DNA from: Cyclobacterium xiamenense
Lineage (GTDB): Bacteria > Bacteroidota > Bacteroidia > Cytophagales > Cyclobacteriaceae
Length of the DNA: 64,000 nt
Reading direction: 5' to 3'
NCBI RefSeq assembly: GCF_009467825.1
Contig: NZ_WIOK01000010.1
Location: 62,001 to 126,000, forward strand
Of the stretch, positions 25,278 to 33,340 are shown in pieces. Every line of letters starts with the position of its first letter. Within the stretch, counting starts at the first letter, position 1. The notes under the pieces are model-generated. The model did not search any database. It saw only the letters and a program-made list of their open reading frames with translations, and was not told where the DNA came from. The translations under genes and the position numbers were made by a program.

Positions 25278-25553
25278 GACGTAATATTACAACCGTATTT
25301 TCGATAATTCAATCTTTGGCCAGGAGCAAGGGTAAATGGCGTTCGGAAATTTGGGCGGTGGGAAACAGTAGTCGGTGGTAGGACTGCCACTCACCGCCGA
25401 AAGCGGATGTACGCGACCCGAACGCTGATTGGGGAATCTCGGAAAAACGGGAGCGGAAAAACAGCAGCCGCAGATACGCGAAGTCAAGAGCCCGGGGGTG
25501 GAGAGGCGGTATTTCTGCCAATCCCTGCTGCGATTACTCTGGCTGAATGGTAG
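25278..25553. other. GC-richer intergenic stretch, no accepted gene
   Basis: Two overlapping minus-strand frames (25309-25521 and 25287-25487) are open but have no recognisable product, and both lack a plausible start context. The stretch is richer in C and G than its AT-rich surroundings and contains small inverted repeats such as CCGC-CGAAA-GCGG near 25395. It may be a worn repeat or a relic; nothing firmer can be said. Confidence 0.3.
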
Positions 25554-25865
25554 TTACTTTAAAAACTCGTTGATGGCATTGATCAGTGACCGGACGCTTT
25601 GTTTGAAATGGTTGAGAGATTCGTCCAGAAAAGGCTGGGCATTTCCTTTCTTCCCACGGTATTTTTCTTCAAACGTGGATTTTTTTTCGTGTAGCTCCTT
25701 TTCGAGTTTTTCTTTTTTGCGGTGCAATTCGGTGATTTTTTTCTCGATTTCCTCGCTGACCTCACCGGTAGCCTTGGTTCCCTTTTCTATGAGCAAATCG
25801 ATTTTGCTTCCGATTTCCTGAAGCATTTTTTCAATTTCGTCAAATCCTGAACGTTTCTTTTCCAT
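25554..25865 (-). CDS. Small coiled-coil protein, 103 aa
   Basis: Residues 5-75 are a continuous highly charged helix with heptad-like spacing (IEKMLQEIGSKIDLLIEKG; EEIEKKITELHRKKEKLEKE), so the protein probably forms a two-stranded coiled coil. The last 30 residues (FLDESLNHFKQSVRSLINAINEFL) form an amphipathic helix. It has no signal peptide, membrane segment or known catalytic motif. It recalls small helical proteins of apolipoprotein or DUF type in Bacteroidota, but I cannot assign a family. It starts at ATG 25865 and stands alone. Confidence 0.7.
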   Translation of the reverse strand: MEKKRSGFDEIEKMLQEIGSKIDLLIEKGTKATGEVSEEIEKKITELHRKKEKLEKELHEKKSTFEEKYRGKKGNAQPFLDESLNHFKQSVRSLINAINEFLK

Positions 25866-25961
25866 GGCGATTCCTGGTTACGAATTTAAAAGTAGGCAAA
25901 ATTTGGTACAAACTGGAAGAAAAATGGATTGAGAAAAAAATAAAATGCCCGCATTGTCTAT

Positions 25962-25987
25962 AAAAAAAGCCCCAGTGCAGGTGGGGC
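25962..25987 (-). terminator. Rho-independent terminator of the 63-aa gene
   Basis: On the minus strand a GC-rich 6-bp stem (GCCCCA/TGGGGC; plus-strand positions 25969-25974 and 25982-25987) with a 7-base loop is followed by seven T. It lies 14 bases after the stop codon of the small gene at 26002. Confidence 0.8.
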
Positions 25988-26001
25988 GATTTAAGCTAGG
26001 A

Positions 26002-26193
26002 CTAACCGGCCAATTTGATAAAATATTTGTTCAAAATCGGCTCGTATATCTTGGAAAATGTTCGGTAACACCATTTCCTGAATTCTTCCAGCTCTGCGGG
26101 AACCAGAAGATTCAGTCCCTTTCGTAACTCTTTCTCGAAGAGTTTTTTGTCAAAACTTACCTTTAATAAAATGGTTTTAACATATTCCATCAT
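26002..26193 (-). CDS. Conserved small protein of Cytophagales, 63 aa
   Basis: The sequence begins MMEYVKTILLKVSFD and continues LFEKELRKGL, LVPAELEEFRKWCYRTF and ILNKYF. I recognise this layout from short, uncharacterised proteins that recur in Cytophagales genomes, usually with the same opening; this is from memory. It is basic, probably helical and cytoplasmic, without metal motif or signal. A strong terminator follows it and an AT-rich divergent region separates it from batD, so it appears to be a single, independently transcribed gene. Function is unknown; abundance of such genes suggests a regulatory or structural role (inference). Confidence 0.75.
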   Translation of the reverse strand: MMEYVKTILLKVSFDKKLFEKELRKGLNLLVPAELEEFRKWCYRTFSKIYEPILNKYFIKLAG

Positions 26194-26328
26194 GGCTCAT
26201 GTTAGTTTAAGTTAGGTTTGTTAAAAAGATTGATTTAAATAGTTTATACGGATTAAAATTTGATTTGTTACGTATAAAATATCCTTGTTTATTTGTAGTT
26301 ATAAAGTAAGGTACCACAAGCGTCTTCT

Positions 26329-27774
26329 ATGTCTTCAACGAATTTCCGGTTTCTTTTCGTATTTCTTTTAATCCTTTTTTCTTTACAGGCCTGGGCTCAG
26401 GATATCAAAATCGAATTGGGTGAAAGCGAAGTGGCCTTAAATGAAACGTTTACCATCAAGGTGACCGTTTCTGGCGAAAAGATACGCTCCTACGATCAAT
26501 TGCCAGAAATTACTGGCTTTCAAAAGCAGGGCGTGTCGCAAAGCTCATCAATGAATATCGTCAATGGCCAAATGAGTAGTACCAATAGCGTCATTCAGTA
26601 CTACAAGCCATTGAGGAAGGGACAGTTTACCTTGCCGGCGTTCACATTGTCGGTCAACGGGGAGAGCATTTCCTCTCCCGGTAAGTCGATCACAGTGGTG
26701 GATGCCCGGGCCAGCAGTAGAAATAACCGTGCGCTCGATCCTTTTGATGACCTATTTGGAAGGGGAAATTCGAACGAACCCGAATACGTTGAGGTTGAGG
26801 ACGACGCATTTTTTTCCCTGTCCGTAGACAAGGAAGAGGTGTATGTTGGGGAAGGATTCAATGTAAGTTTGGCCTTTTACATGTCCGAGAGTAACCAGGC
26901 GCCGTTTAATTTCCACGAGCCGGGCAAACAACTGGAGCGTATCATCAACGAAATCAAACCGGGAAACGCCTGGGAAGAAAACTTCAACATCACCAGCATT
27001 CAGCCGGAAAGGGTAGAATTTGGCGGAAAGAGATGGACGAAATACAAGGTATACGAAGCAAGTTTTTTCCCGTTTAACGAAGGTTCTGTCGATTTTCCGT
27101 CGGTAGGCTGGGAGATGATCAAATACCGAATTGCTAAAAACCCAAGTTTTTTTGGGAGTAACCGACTTCAGGATTTCAAGACCTTTTATTCGCAACCCAG
27201 GTCCATTCGGGTAATGCCGTTGCCCGCGCACCCATTGAAAAACGAGGTAAGTGTAGGCATCTATCGCCTGAGGGAGAGCTTTGAGGAAAAAGAGGCCCGT
27301 ACCGGGGAAGGCTTTACCTACGACTTTACGATCACGGGTGAGGGTAATATCAGTTCCATTCGTCCACCGAGGATCAAACGAAGTCAAAAGCTCAATACCT
27401 TTGATCCCAACGAACAGGTACAGATTAACAGGGGTAGGGGCAAGGTTACGGGAATGAAGGAGTTTAGCTATTTTATGACAATCAACGAGCAGCAAGACCT
27501 GGAGCTGAGCGATCATTTTGAGTGGATTTATTTTGATCCCGAACGGGCTGCCTACGATACGCTTAGGCCTCAGGCGCTGGTACGCGTAACTGGCGAAAGC
27601 AAAATCAACCAGGCCATCTCCTCCTCCCGGTTGGGTGGTTTGTACGACTTGATTGAAGTAGAAGACAATAAACTTTTAAACCAGGGATATAAATATTATT
27701 TTTCCGCACTCATAAACGGACTGCTGATTTTGGCAGTTGGTTTCCTTGGGTTTTTAATGCTTAAGAAGAAATAA
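26329..27774 (+). CDS. batD: BatD family protein (aerotolerance-associated), membrane-anchored
   Basis: The 481-residue protein has a signal peptide (FLFVFLLILFSLQAWA), a long periplasmic part of Ig-like beta domains with repeated blocks (IKIELGESEVALNETFTIKV; FFSLSVDKEEVYVGEGFNVSL), and one C-terminal membrane helix (ALINGLLILAVGFLGFLML) followed by KKK. This is the BatD layout. In other Bacteroidota batD sits with batA, batB, batC, batE and a MoxR ATPase; here it stands alone, 3 bases upstream of aroC, so it may be one of several BatD paralogues. Role: envelope stress or protein assembly, not resolved. Confidence 0.85.
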   Translation: MSSTNFRFLFVFLLILFSLQAWAQDIKIELGESEVALNETFTIKVTVSGEKIRSYDQLPEITGFQKQGVSQSSSMNIVNGQMSSTNSVIQYYKPLRKGQFTLPAFTLSVNGESISSPGKSITVVDARASSRNNRALDPFDDLFGRGNSNEPEYVEVEDDAFFSLSVDKEEVYVGEGFNVSLAFYMSESNQAPFNFHEPGKQLERIINEIKPGNAWEENFNITSIQPERVEFGGKRWTKYKVYEASFFPFNEGSVDFPSVGWEMIKYRIAKNPSFFGSNRLQDFKTFYSQPRSIRVMPLPAHPLKNEVSVGIYRLRESFEEKEARTGEGFTYDFTITGEGNISSIRPPRIKRSQKLNTFDPNEQVQINRGRGKVTGMKEFSYFMTINEQQDLELSDHFEWIYFDPERAAYDTLRPQALVRVTGESKINQAISSSRLGGLYDLIEVEDNKLLNQGYKYYFSALINGLLILAVGFLGFLMLKKK

Positions 27775-27777
27775 TTC

Positions 27778-28854
27778 ATGCGTAACTCGTTTGGTAATGT
27801 TTTTACAATCACCACGTTTGGTGAGTCTCACGGAAAAGGGCTGGGAGTGGTCATCGACGGCTGTCCAGCCGGAGTGGCCATCGACGAAGGGTTTATTGGC
27901 AATGAGCTTCAGCGAAGAAAGCCCGGTCAATCCAAAATCACCACGCAGCGAAAGGAAGAAGATGCTTTCGAAATTCTCTCGGGAGTTTTTGAAGGGAAAA
28001 GTACCGGTACTCCGATTGCCATCGTCATCTACAATACCGATCAGAAGAGCAAAGACTACTCCCATATTGCGGACAAATTCAGGCCGTCGCATGCGGATTT
28101 CACGTACCATGAGAAATTCGGTGTACGGGATTACCGGGGCGGTGGTAGAAGTAGTGCCCGTGAAACGGCGGCAAGGGTAGCCGCGGGGGCCATTGCAAAA
28201 TTATTGCTGGGCCAATACGGGGTCAGCATCCATGCCTACGTGAGTCAGGCAGGACATGTTCAGCTCGAAAAGCCGTACCAAGACCTGGATTTCAGCCAAA
28301 CGGAAACGAATATCGTTCGTTGTCCGGATGCCGATGCTGCCGAGCAGATGATTGCCTTGATAGATGACACCCGGAAAAACCGGGATACCATCGGTGGTGT
28401 GGTCAGTTGTGTGGCCCAGGGAGTGCCGACGGGTCTTGGAGAGCCGGTTTTTGACCGGTTGCATGCTGCCCTGGGCCACGCCATGCTCAGTATCAATGCG
28501 GTCAAAGGTTTTGAATACGGGAGTGGGTTTGAAGGGGTTCGGATGAAGGGCTCCGAGCACAACGACGCTTTTTACCGGGACGGAGATACGATAAAAACAC
28601 GGACCAATCATTCCGGAGGAATACAGGGAGGAATATCCAACGGCGAAGACATTTATTTTCGCGTGGCTTTCAAGCCCGTAGCCACCATCATGCAGGATCA
28701 GGAAAGCGTCGATACCCAGGGAGATTCGGCAATCGTATCCGGAAAAGGTCGCCACGACCCGTGTGTGGTGCCGCGAGCCGTACCGATTGTGGAAGCGATG
28801 TGTGCACTGGTTCTAGCCGACTACCTGCTATTAAATCGCTCAAGTAAAATTTAA
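27778..28854 (+). CDS. aroC: Chorismate synthase
   Basis: The 358-residue cytoplasmic enzyme makes chorismate from EPSP, the last step of the shikimate pathway, with reduced FMN. Diagnostic motifs are [23 protein letters not shown] (opening), with the active-site His in [14 protein letters not shown], the [18 protein letters not shown] block, and [15 protein letters not shown]. Length is standard. The ATG at 27778 lies 3 bases after the batD stop, so aroC is probably co-transcribed with batD. A symporter gene follows after 21 bases. Confidence 0.97.
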   Translation: MRNSFGNVFTITTFGESHGKGLGVVIDGCPAGVAIDEGFIGNELQRRKPGQSKITTQRKEEDAFEILSGVFEGKSTGTPIAIVIYNTDQKSKDYSHIADKFRPSHADFTYHEKFGVRDYRGGGRSSARETAARVAAGAIAKLLLGQYGVSIHAYVSQAGHVQLEKPYQDLDFSQTETNIVRCPDADAAEQMIALIDDTRKNRDTIGGVVSCVAQGVPTGLGEPVFDRLHAALGHAMLSINAVKGFEYGSGFEGVRMKGSEHNDAFYRDGDTIKTRTNHSGGIQGGISNGEDIYFRVAFKPVATIMQDQESVDTQGDSAIVSGKGRHDPCVVPRAVPIVEAMCALVLADYLLLNRSSKI

Positions 28855-28875
28855 CCATCCAACCACTAACCATAC

Positions 28876-30201
28876 ATGAAAAAAAAAATACCGCTTCACA
28901 CCCAGATCATTGCAGGCTTGGTCTTGGGACTTATCGTCGGTTTGGGAATTGTAAAATTAGGAATCGCTCCTGATTTCACCATGAATTACATCAAGCCCGT
29001 CGGTACGATCTTTATCAATGGGCTAAAGATGATCGCAGTTCCTCTGGTGCTTGCTTCCTTAATCGTGGGGGTTTCCAATCTAGGGGATATTACCAAACTC
29101 AGCAGGATTGGCGGGAAGACCATTCTGACCTATATTTTTACCACGGCACTTTCGGTATCCATTGGCTTGTTAATCGTAAACATCTTTAATCCGGGGAAAA
29201 GCCTTCCCATCGAAACAAGGGACAACCTGATGAGTCTGTATACCGATGCTGTTGGAAGTAGATCCTTACAGGCAGAAGAGCTAAAGCAACAAAGCCCCCT
29301 TCAGCCCCTGGTAGATATGGTCCCGGAAAATGTCTTTCAAGCAGCTACCGACAATGCCAGCATGTTGCAGGTGGTGTTTTTTGCCATAATTGTCGGAATT
29401 GCGCTCATCAAGATTCCTAAGAGCAAGGCAGAACCGGTAATCGCTTTTTTTGATGGATTGAATGACGTAATCATCCAAATCGTGGGATTTATCATGATCC
29501 TTGCTCCCTATGGTGTGTTTGCGCTGATGGCTTCCCTGATCGTGGAAATTACCGGGGATAATCCCGACTCCGCGCTGGAGTTGCTGTTGGCCTTGCTGAA
29601 GTATAGCCTGGTAGTATTGGGAGGCCTGTTTTTCATGATTTTGGTCGTGTACCCGTTGATCCTAAAATCGTTTACCAAGGTGACCTACCTGGATTTTTTT
29701 AAGGCTATCCGGCCCGCTCAGCTGTTGGCATTTACGACGAGTTCCAGTTCGGCCACTCTTCCGGTTACCATGAAACAAGTGGAAGAAGAAATCGGTGTTT
29801 CCGAGGAAGTAAGCAGTTTTGTCCTGCCCCTCGGAGCCACCATCAATATGGATGGTACGAGTCTGTATCAGGGTGTTGCTGCCGTTTTTATTGCGCAGGC
29901 ACTCGGGATGGACCTGAGTTTCACCCAGCAATTGCTGATCGTAATGACCGCAACCCTCGCATCCATCGGAACAGCAGGTGTACCGGGCGCAGGGATTATC
30001 ATGCTGATCATCGTATTGGAGTCAATTGGCGTTCCGGCGGCTGGGATTGCCCTGATTTTAGCACCTGACCGAATACTTGATATGTTTCGAACGATTGTAA
30101 ACGTGACGGGTGATGCCATGGTTTGTACCGTGGTGGCATCCACAGAGGGTGAACTGCCGGATGGGTTGATTCGAAAATCAAACCCGCTTACCGTTTCCTA
30201 G
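28876..30201 (+). CDS. Dicarboxylate/glutamate:cation symporter (DAACS family)
   Basis: A 441-residue inner-membrane transporter with about eight hydrophobic helices and two re-entrant loops. HP1 carries the serine-rich motif TSSSSATLP near 288-296, and helix 7 has NMDGT, which coordinates sodium, in TINMDGTSLYQG. VPGAGIIML and the final NVTGDAMVCTVVA correspond to HP2 and helix 8, where an Asp in the last helix contacts the substrate amino group. It imports glutamate, aspartate or C4-dicarboxylates with sodium or protons. The substrate is not resolved. Possible read-through from aroC. Confidence 0.93.
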   Translation: MKKKIPLHTQIIAGLVLGLIVGLGIVKLGIAPDFTMNYIKPVGTIFINGLKMIAVPLVLASLIVGVSNLGDITKLSRIGGKTILTYIFTTALSVSIGLLIVNIFNPGKSLPIETRDNLMSLYTDAVGSRSLQAEELKQQSPLQPLVDMVPENVFQAATDNASMLQVVFFAIIVGIALIKIPKSKAEPVIAFFDGLNDVIIQIVGFIMILAPYGVFALMASLIVEITGDNPDSALELLLALLKYSLVVLGGLFFMILVVYPLILKSFTKVTYLDFFKAIRPAQLLAFTTSSSSATLPVTMKQVEEEIGVSEEVSSFVLPLGATINMDGTSLYQGVAAVFIAQALGMDLSFTQQLLIVMTATLASIGTAGVPGAGIIMLIIVLESIGVPAAGIALILAPDRILDMFRTIVNVTGDAMVCTVVASTEGELPDGLIRKSNPLTVS

Positions 30202-30304
30202 AACGACTGGGAAAAAGGAATTTTCCTTATTTCGAACCATCGGAACCTTCCCGGCGTTTTACAGAAACGAATTGAGGATTTTAAAAGATAAACCATTATT
30301 TGCA

Positions 30305-30886
30305 ATGCTAGAAGCACAAAAAAAGCCCGTTCACCTGTACCTGGAGGCAAACCCAAACCCCAATTCTTTAAAATTTGTGGTTAACTTCATGCTCGCGGAC
30401 GATGGCGTAAGTTTTGATTTCCCGGATGAGCAGCACGCAGAAAACTCCCCGCTGGCCAAGGCATTGTTCAATTTCGCTGCGGTGGAGCGGGTATTTATTG
30501 CGGCAAACTTCGTGACCGTAACCAAAAAAACTGACGTTACCTGGGAGAGCATTCAAGACCATATCCGAGATCAAATCAAGAGCTACCTGGAAACCGGTAA
30601 GCCGGCTGTTAACACGCAGTTTGAAGCCGATCCCCTCTTTGATGAAAACGATAGCGAAACCGTTAAAAAAATCAAAGGCATATTGGACGAATACATCCGT
30701 CCCGCAGTGGAGCAGGATGGAGGAGCGATTGTGTTTCACAGTTTTCAGGAAGGGGTCGTGAAAGTCCTGCTACAGGGAGCTTGTTCTGGCTGTCCGTCCA
30801 GTACGGTTACCTTGAAAGCAGGCATAGAAAACCTATTGAAAGGCATGCTTCCCGAAGTCAAATCAGTGGAGGCAGAGGGAATTTAA
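30305..30886 (+). CDS. NifU/Nfu family iron-sulfur cluster carrier
   Basis: With the start at ATG 30305 (an in-frame TTG is 33 bases upstream) the protein has 193 residues. The N-terminal Nfu domain (LYLEANPNPNSLKFVVN; FNFAAVERVFIAANFVTV) precedes a C-terminal NifU domain with VEQDGGAIVFHSF and the cluster-binding GACSGCPSS. Two such proteins meeting at the Cys-x2-Cys hold a [4Fe-4S] cluster and pass it to client enzymes. Clients nearby include IspH, encoded 5 kb downstream. Cytoplasmic; same strand as the symporter and the DUF3810 gene, which follows after 18 bases. Confidence 0.93.
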   Translation: MLEAQKKPVHLYLEANPNPNSLKFVVNFMLADDGVSFDFPDEQHAENSPLAKALFNFAAVERVFIAANFVTVTKKTDVTWESIQDHIRDQIKSYLETGKPAVNTQFEADPLFDENDSETVKKIKGILDEYIRPAVEQDGGAIVFHSFQEGVVKVLLQGACSGCPSSTVTLKAGIENLLKGMLPEVKSVEAEGI

Positions 30887-30904
30887 ATCGCCTTATTTCG
30901 GTAC

Positions 30905-31990
30905 ATGGTCCTAAAAAAATGGATTGGGGGAATGGCGGGGCTGTTGGCAATCCTGATTCGGTGGCTATTGGGCAGTTCACCCGCGCTTGCCGAAACTTGG
31001 TATGCCAGCGGCCTTTTTCCTATTATTCGCGGCTTCCTGGATCGTACGCTGCTACAGCTTCCGTTTCCGACGGTGTATGTATTTTTGTTAGGGCTTGTCG
31101 GACTACTTTTTTTTGTTGTTCGGCAGGCATTGATCAAAAAAAAGTGCATCCCAGGCAGCATTTTGCTGGTTTTCCGGGGTATCGTCAATGTCTTTGGATG
31201 GATTGTATTCTCGTTTTTTTTTCTTTGGGGATTTAACTATTACCGCATTCCTCTCTATAGCCAGCTGTCGTTGACTCCAGAGCCGTTGAGCCTTGTCTTG
31301 ACGCTGGAAGAAATGAAATTGACCGAATCCGGTTTGCGTAGTCTTCGGTCGGAAATTGCAGCGGACAGTATGCCGCTGGCGTATTCCGAAAATTTCCGAA
31401 CCTGGGAAAATCGGCTGAAAATGGAAATGAAGTCGGTTCTTACGGCGTTGAACTACCCCATGCCGGGTCATCCCACTGTCAAGCCCTTGTATCCCGCCGG
31501 TTTTATGCGTAGGATGGGAATTTTTGGCATCTACTTCCCCTTTACAGGGGAGGGGTACCTGGATCCCTCGCTTCACCCCATCGAAAAAGTATTTACGCTC
31601 GCCCACGAACTGGCCCATGGTTTTGGGGTCACCGACGAGGGTGAGGCCAATTTTGTTGCCTGGCTGGTTTGTTCCCAAAGTTCGGATGTATTCTCACGGT
31701 ATGCCGGCGAGCTGAAACTATTTCGCTATCAGTTGAATGATTTGTTCCGGATGGATCGGGACGCCTACGAGCAGTTTATTGCCGCAATGGCAACCGACAT
31801 TCGAATGGATATCCGGGAAATTCAACAGCATAACCTGGAAATCCTCCCCTATTTTCGGGAGCTAAGTCGAAGATCCAACGACTTGTACCTAAAGTCACAG
31901 GGAATAAAAGCGGGTGTCAAAAGCTATGCCCAACTGCCAATGTTGGCCAGGGCTTGGCGAATCAATAGCGGGAAACAAGATCCCCCTTAG
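30905..31990 (+). CDS. DUF3810 membrane protein with metallopeptidase-like motif
   Basis: The 361-residue protein has three N-terminal membrane segments (about 7-28, 55-75, 92-115) and a large domain behind them. AHELAHGFGVTDEGEANF near 236-253 has the zinc-peptidase form His-Glu-x2-His plus a downstream Glu-x2-Asn, as in DUF3810 proteins. It is therefore a probable membrane-anchored zinc peptidase, but no substrate is known. It is co-directional and nearly contiguous with nfu. The upstream 10 bases (TTATTTCGG) resemble a degenerate -7 box. Confidence 0.85.
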   Translation: MVLKKWIGGMAGLLAILIRWLLGSSPALAETWYASGLFPIIRGFLDRTLLQLPFPTVYVFLLGLVGLLFFVVRQALIKKKCIPGSILLVFRGIVNVFGWIVFSFFFLWGFNYYRIPLYSQLSLTPEPLSLVLTLEEMKLTESGLRSLRSEIAADSMPLAYSENFRTWENRLKMEMKSVLTALNYPMPGHPTVKPLYPAGFMRRMGIFGIYFPFTGEGYLDPSLHPIEKVFTLAHELAHGFGVTDEGEANFVAWLVCSQSSDVFSRYAGELKLFRYQLNDLFRMDRDAYEQFIAAMATDIRMDIREIQQHNLEILPYFRELSRRSNDLYLKSQGIKAGVKSYAQLPMLARAWRINSGKQDPP

Positions 31991-32020
31991 CCAAAAATCC
32001 TGGGAAGTAGCGGTAATGAT

Positions 32021-33340
32021 TTATATGCTTAGGCCATCGGGAAAGGTTAAGGTAAAACTTGAACCAGAACCTTCTTCACTTACTACATCGATGTTTCCTC
32101 CCAGTTTTTCGGCATTTTGGAAGCACAAATGTAATCCCATACCCGTTCCTTTTTCATTCTCGGTTCCATAGGTGGATTTGATGTCCTGCTCAAAAATCTT
32201 GGTAAGCCGGTCCTGAGATATACCGATGCCATTGTCCCGAATGGAAATGCTCACCCATTCGTTACGGCTGTCAATTTCCAGTGAAACTTGTCCTCCCGTG
32301 GGGGTAAATTTTATGGCATTCTGAACCAGGTTTCGAAGAATCAATAGCAAGCGATCCGTTTCGATCCGCACCAGGGGGTTTTTCTTGAATTGGATAAGCA
32401 GGGAAATGGATTTTTGCTTGGCAATCACCTTTAGGATTTCAAGGGTGTCTTCAAAAAGTTCCTGCAAACGAATTTCTTTCACCCGGGTGGATTTGTTTTT
32501 CAGCTCGAAGGAGGACCAATCCAGGATGTTTTCCATCATATTGTAGGTTCTCGTTGTGATTTTTAGCAACTCCTCGTGTATAAATTTCATTTCTTCCGGG
32601 GGTAAGTCCCCCTTATTAATGAGCTCCAGGGTTTGCATGATGGATTGGAGTGGATTTTTTAGATCGTGGGAAATGATGGTAATGATTTTATCTTTCTGGG
32701 AACTGGTCTTTGCCAGGCTTCGGTTCATTCGCGTTAGCTCGTTGGTTTTTTCCTTTACCTTGTTTTTCTCGGACCTGTAAAACTCCTTTAACGTGGCTAC
32801 CATGAATCCAATACCGGTCAGGCAGGCCAGGTAGGTAATGGCATGGTCCAGAAATACTACCCCTTTGTTTGGATAAATTTGGGGGATTAGGTCTTCGTGA
32901 AAGACGCCGATGTAGTACAAGAGCAAAAAGGAGGCGCCATTGATCAAACTCCAGCTAAGGTATCCGCGTATCGGGGAAATACTTAAAATGATAAGGTGAA
33001 AAAGCAAAAATATGTAGAAGGTAGGCCCATCGATACCATCGTTATTGAAAAAATTGATGGCTAAAACGGGGTAGGTAAAGGCTCCGAATAGGTAATAGGC
33101 TTGTTTGAACTGATTTCGCTTCCGAAGTAAATAGTAGCAAATACCGAGACCTACGATCACAAAAAGGACTAATCCAATCAATACCAGGGTACCGAAAATG
33201 GCGTTGTAGATCAGCATCGCAACCATGAAACTGAAGGCGATGACCAGCGTGGAGTTGAAGATCTTTTTTTCCATGACTTGGCTATTTTCCCAGATAAAAA
33301 AATGGATAGCCCGGATCTTTATTTTGTTCCAAAAACTCAC
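32021..33340 (-). CDS. Membrane sensor histidine kinase, orphan
   Basis: The 439-residue protein has six predicted membrane segments (about 29-185), a coiled coil (KEFYRSEKNKVKEKTNELTR), then HisKA and HATPase_c domains. The phospho-acceptor is His225 in IISHDLKNPL. ATP-site boxes are NLVQNAIKF (N), DNGIGIS (G1) and GTGMGLHL (G2). No response regulator lies in the neighbourhood. The GTG at 33340 overlaps the adenine deaminase stop codon in a GTGA arrangement, indicating translational coupling; an internal ATG at 33274 (residue 23) is an alternative start just before the first helix. The sensed signal is unknown. Confidence 0.88.
   Translation of the reverse strand: MSFWNKIKIRAIHFFIWENSQVMEKKIFNSTLVIAFSFMVAMLIYNAIFGTLVLIGLVLFVIVGLGICYYLLRKRNQFKQAYYLFGAFTYPVLAINFFNNDGIDGPTFYIFLLFHLIILSISPIRGYLSWSLINGASFLLLYYIGVFHEDLIPQIYPNKGVVFLDHAITYLACLTGIGFMVATLKEFYRSEKNKVKEKTNELTRMNRSLAKTSSQKDKIITIISHDLKNPLQSIMQTLELINKGDLPPEEMKFIHEELLKITTRTYNMMENILDWSSFELKNKSTRVKEIRLQELFEDTLEILKVIAKQKSISLLIQFKKNPLVRIETDRLLLILRNLVQNAIKFTPTGGQVSLEIDSRNEWVSISIRDNGIGISQDRLTKIFEQDIKSTYGTENEKGTGMGLHLCFQNAEKLGGNIDVVSEEGSGSSFTLTFPDGLSI

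Noticed and set aside
28864-28884. Possible terminator between aroC and the symporter gene
   Set aside because: Only an A run at the start codon; no stem.
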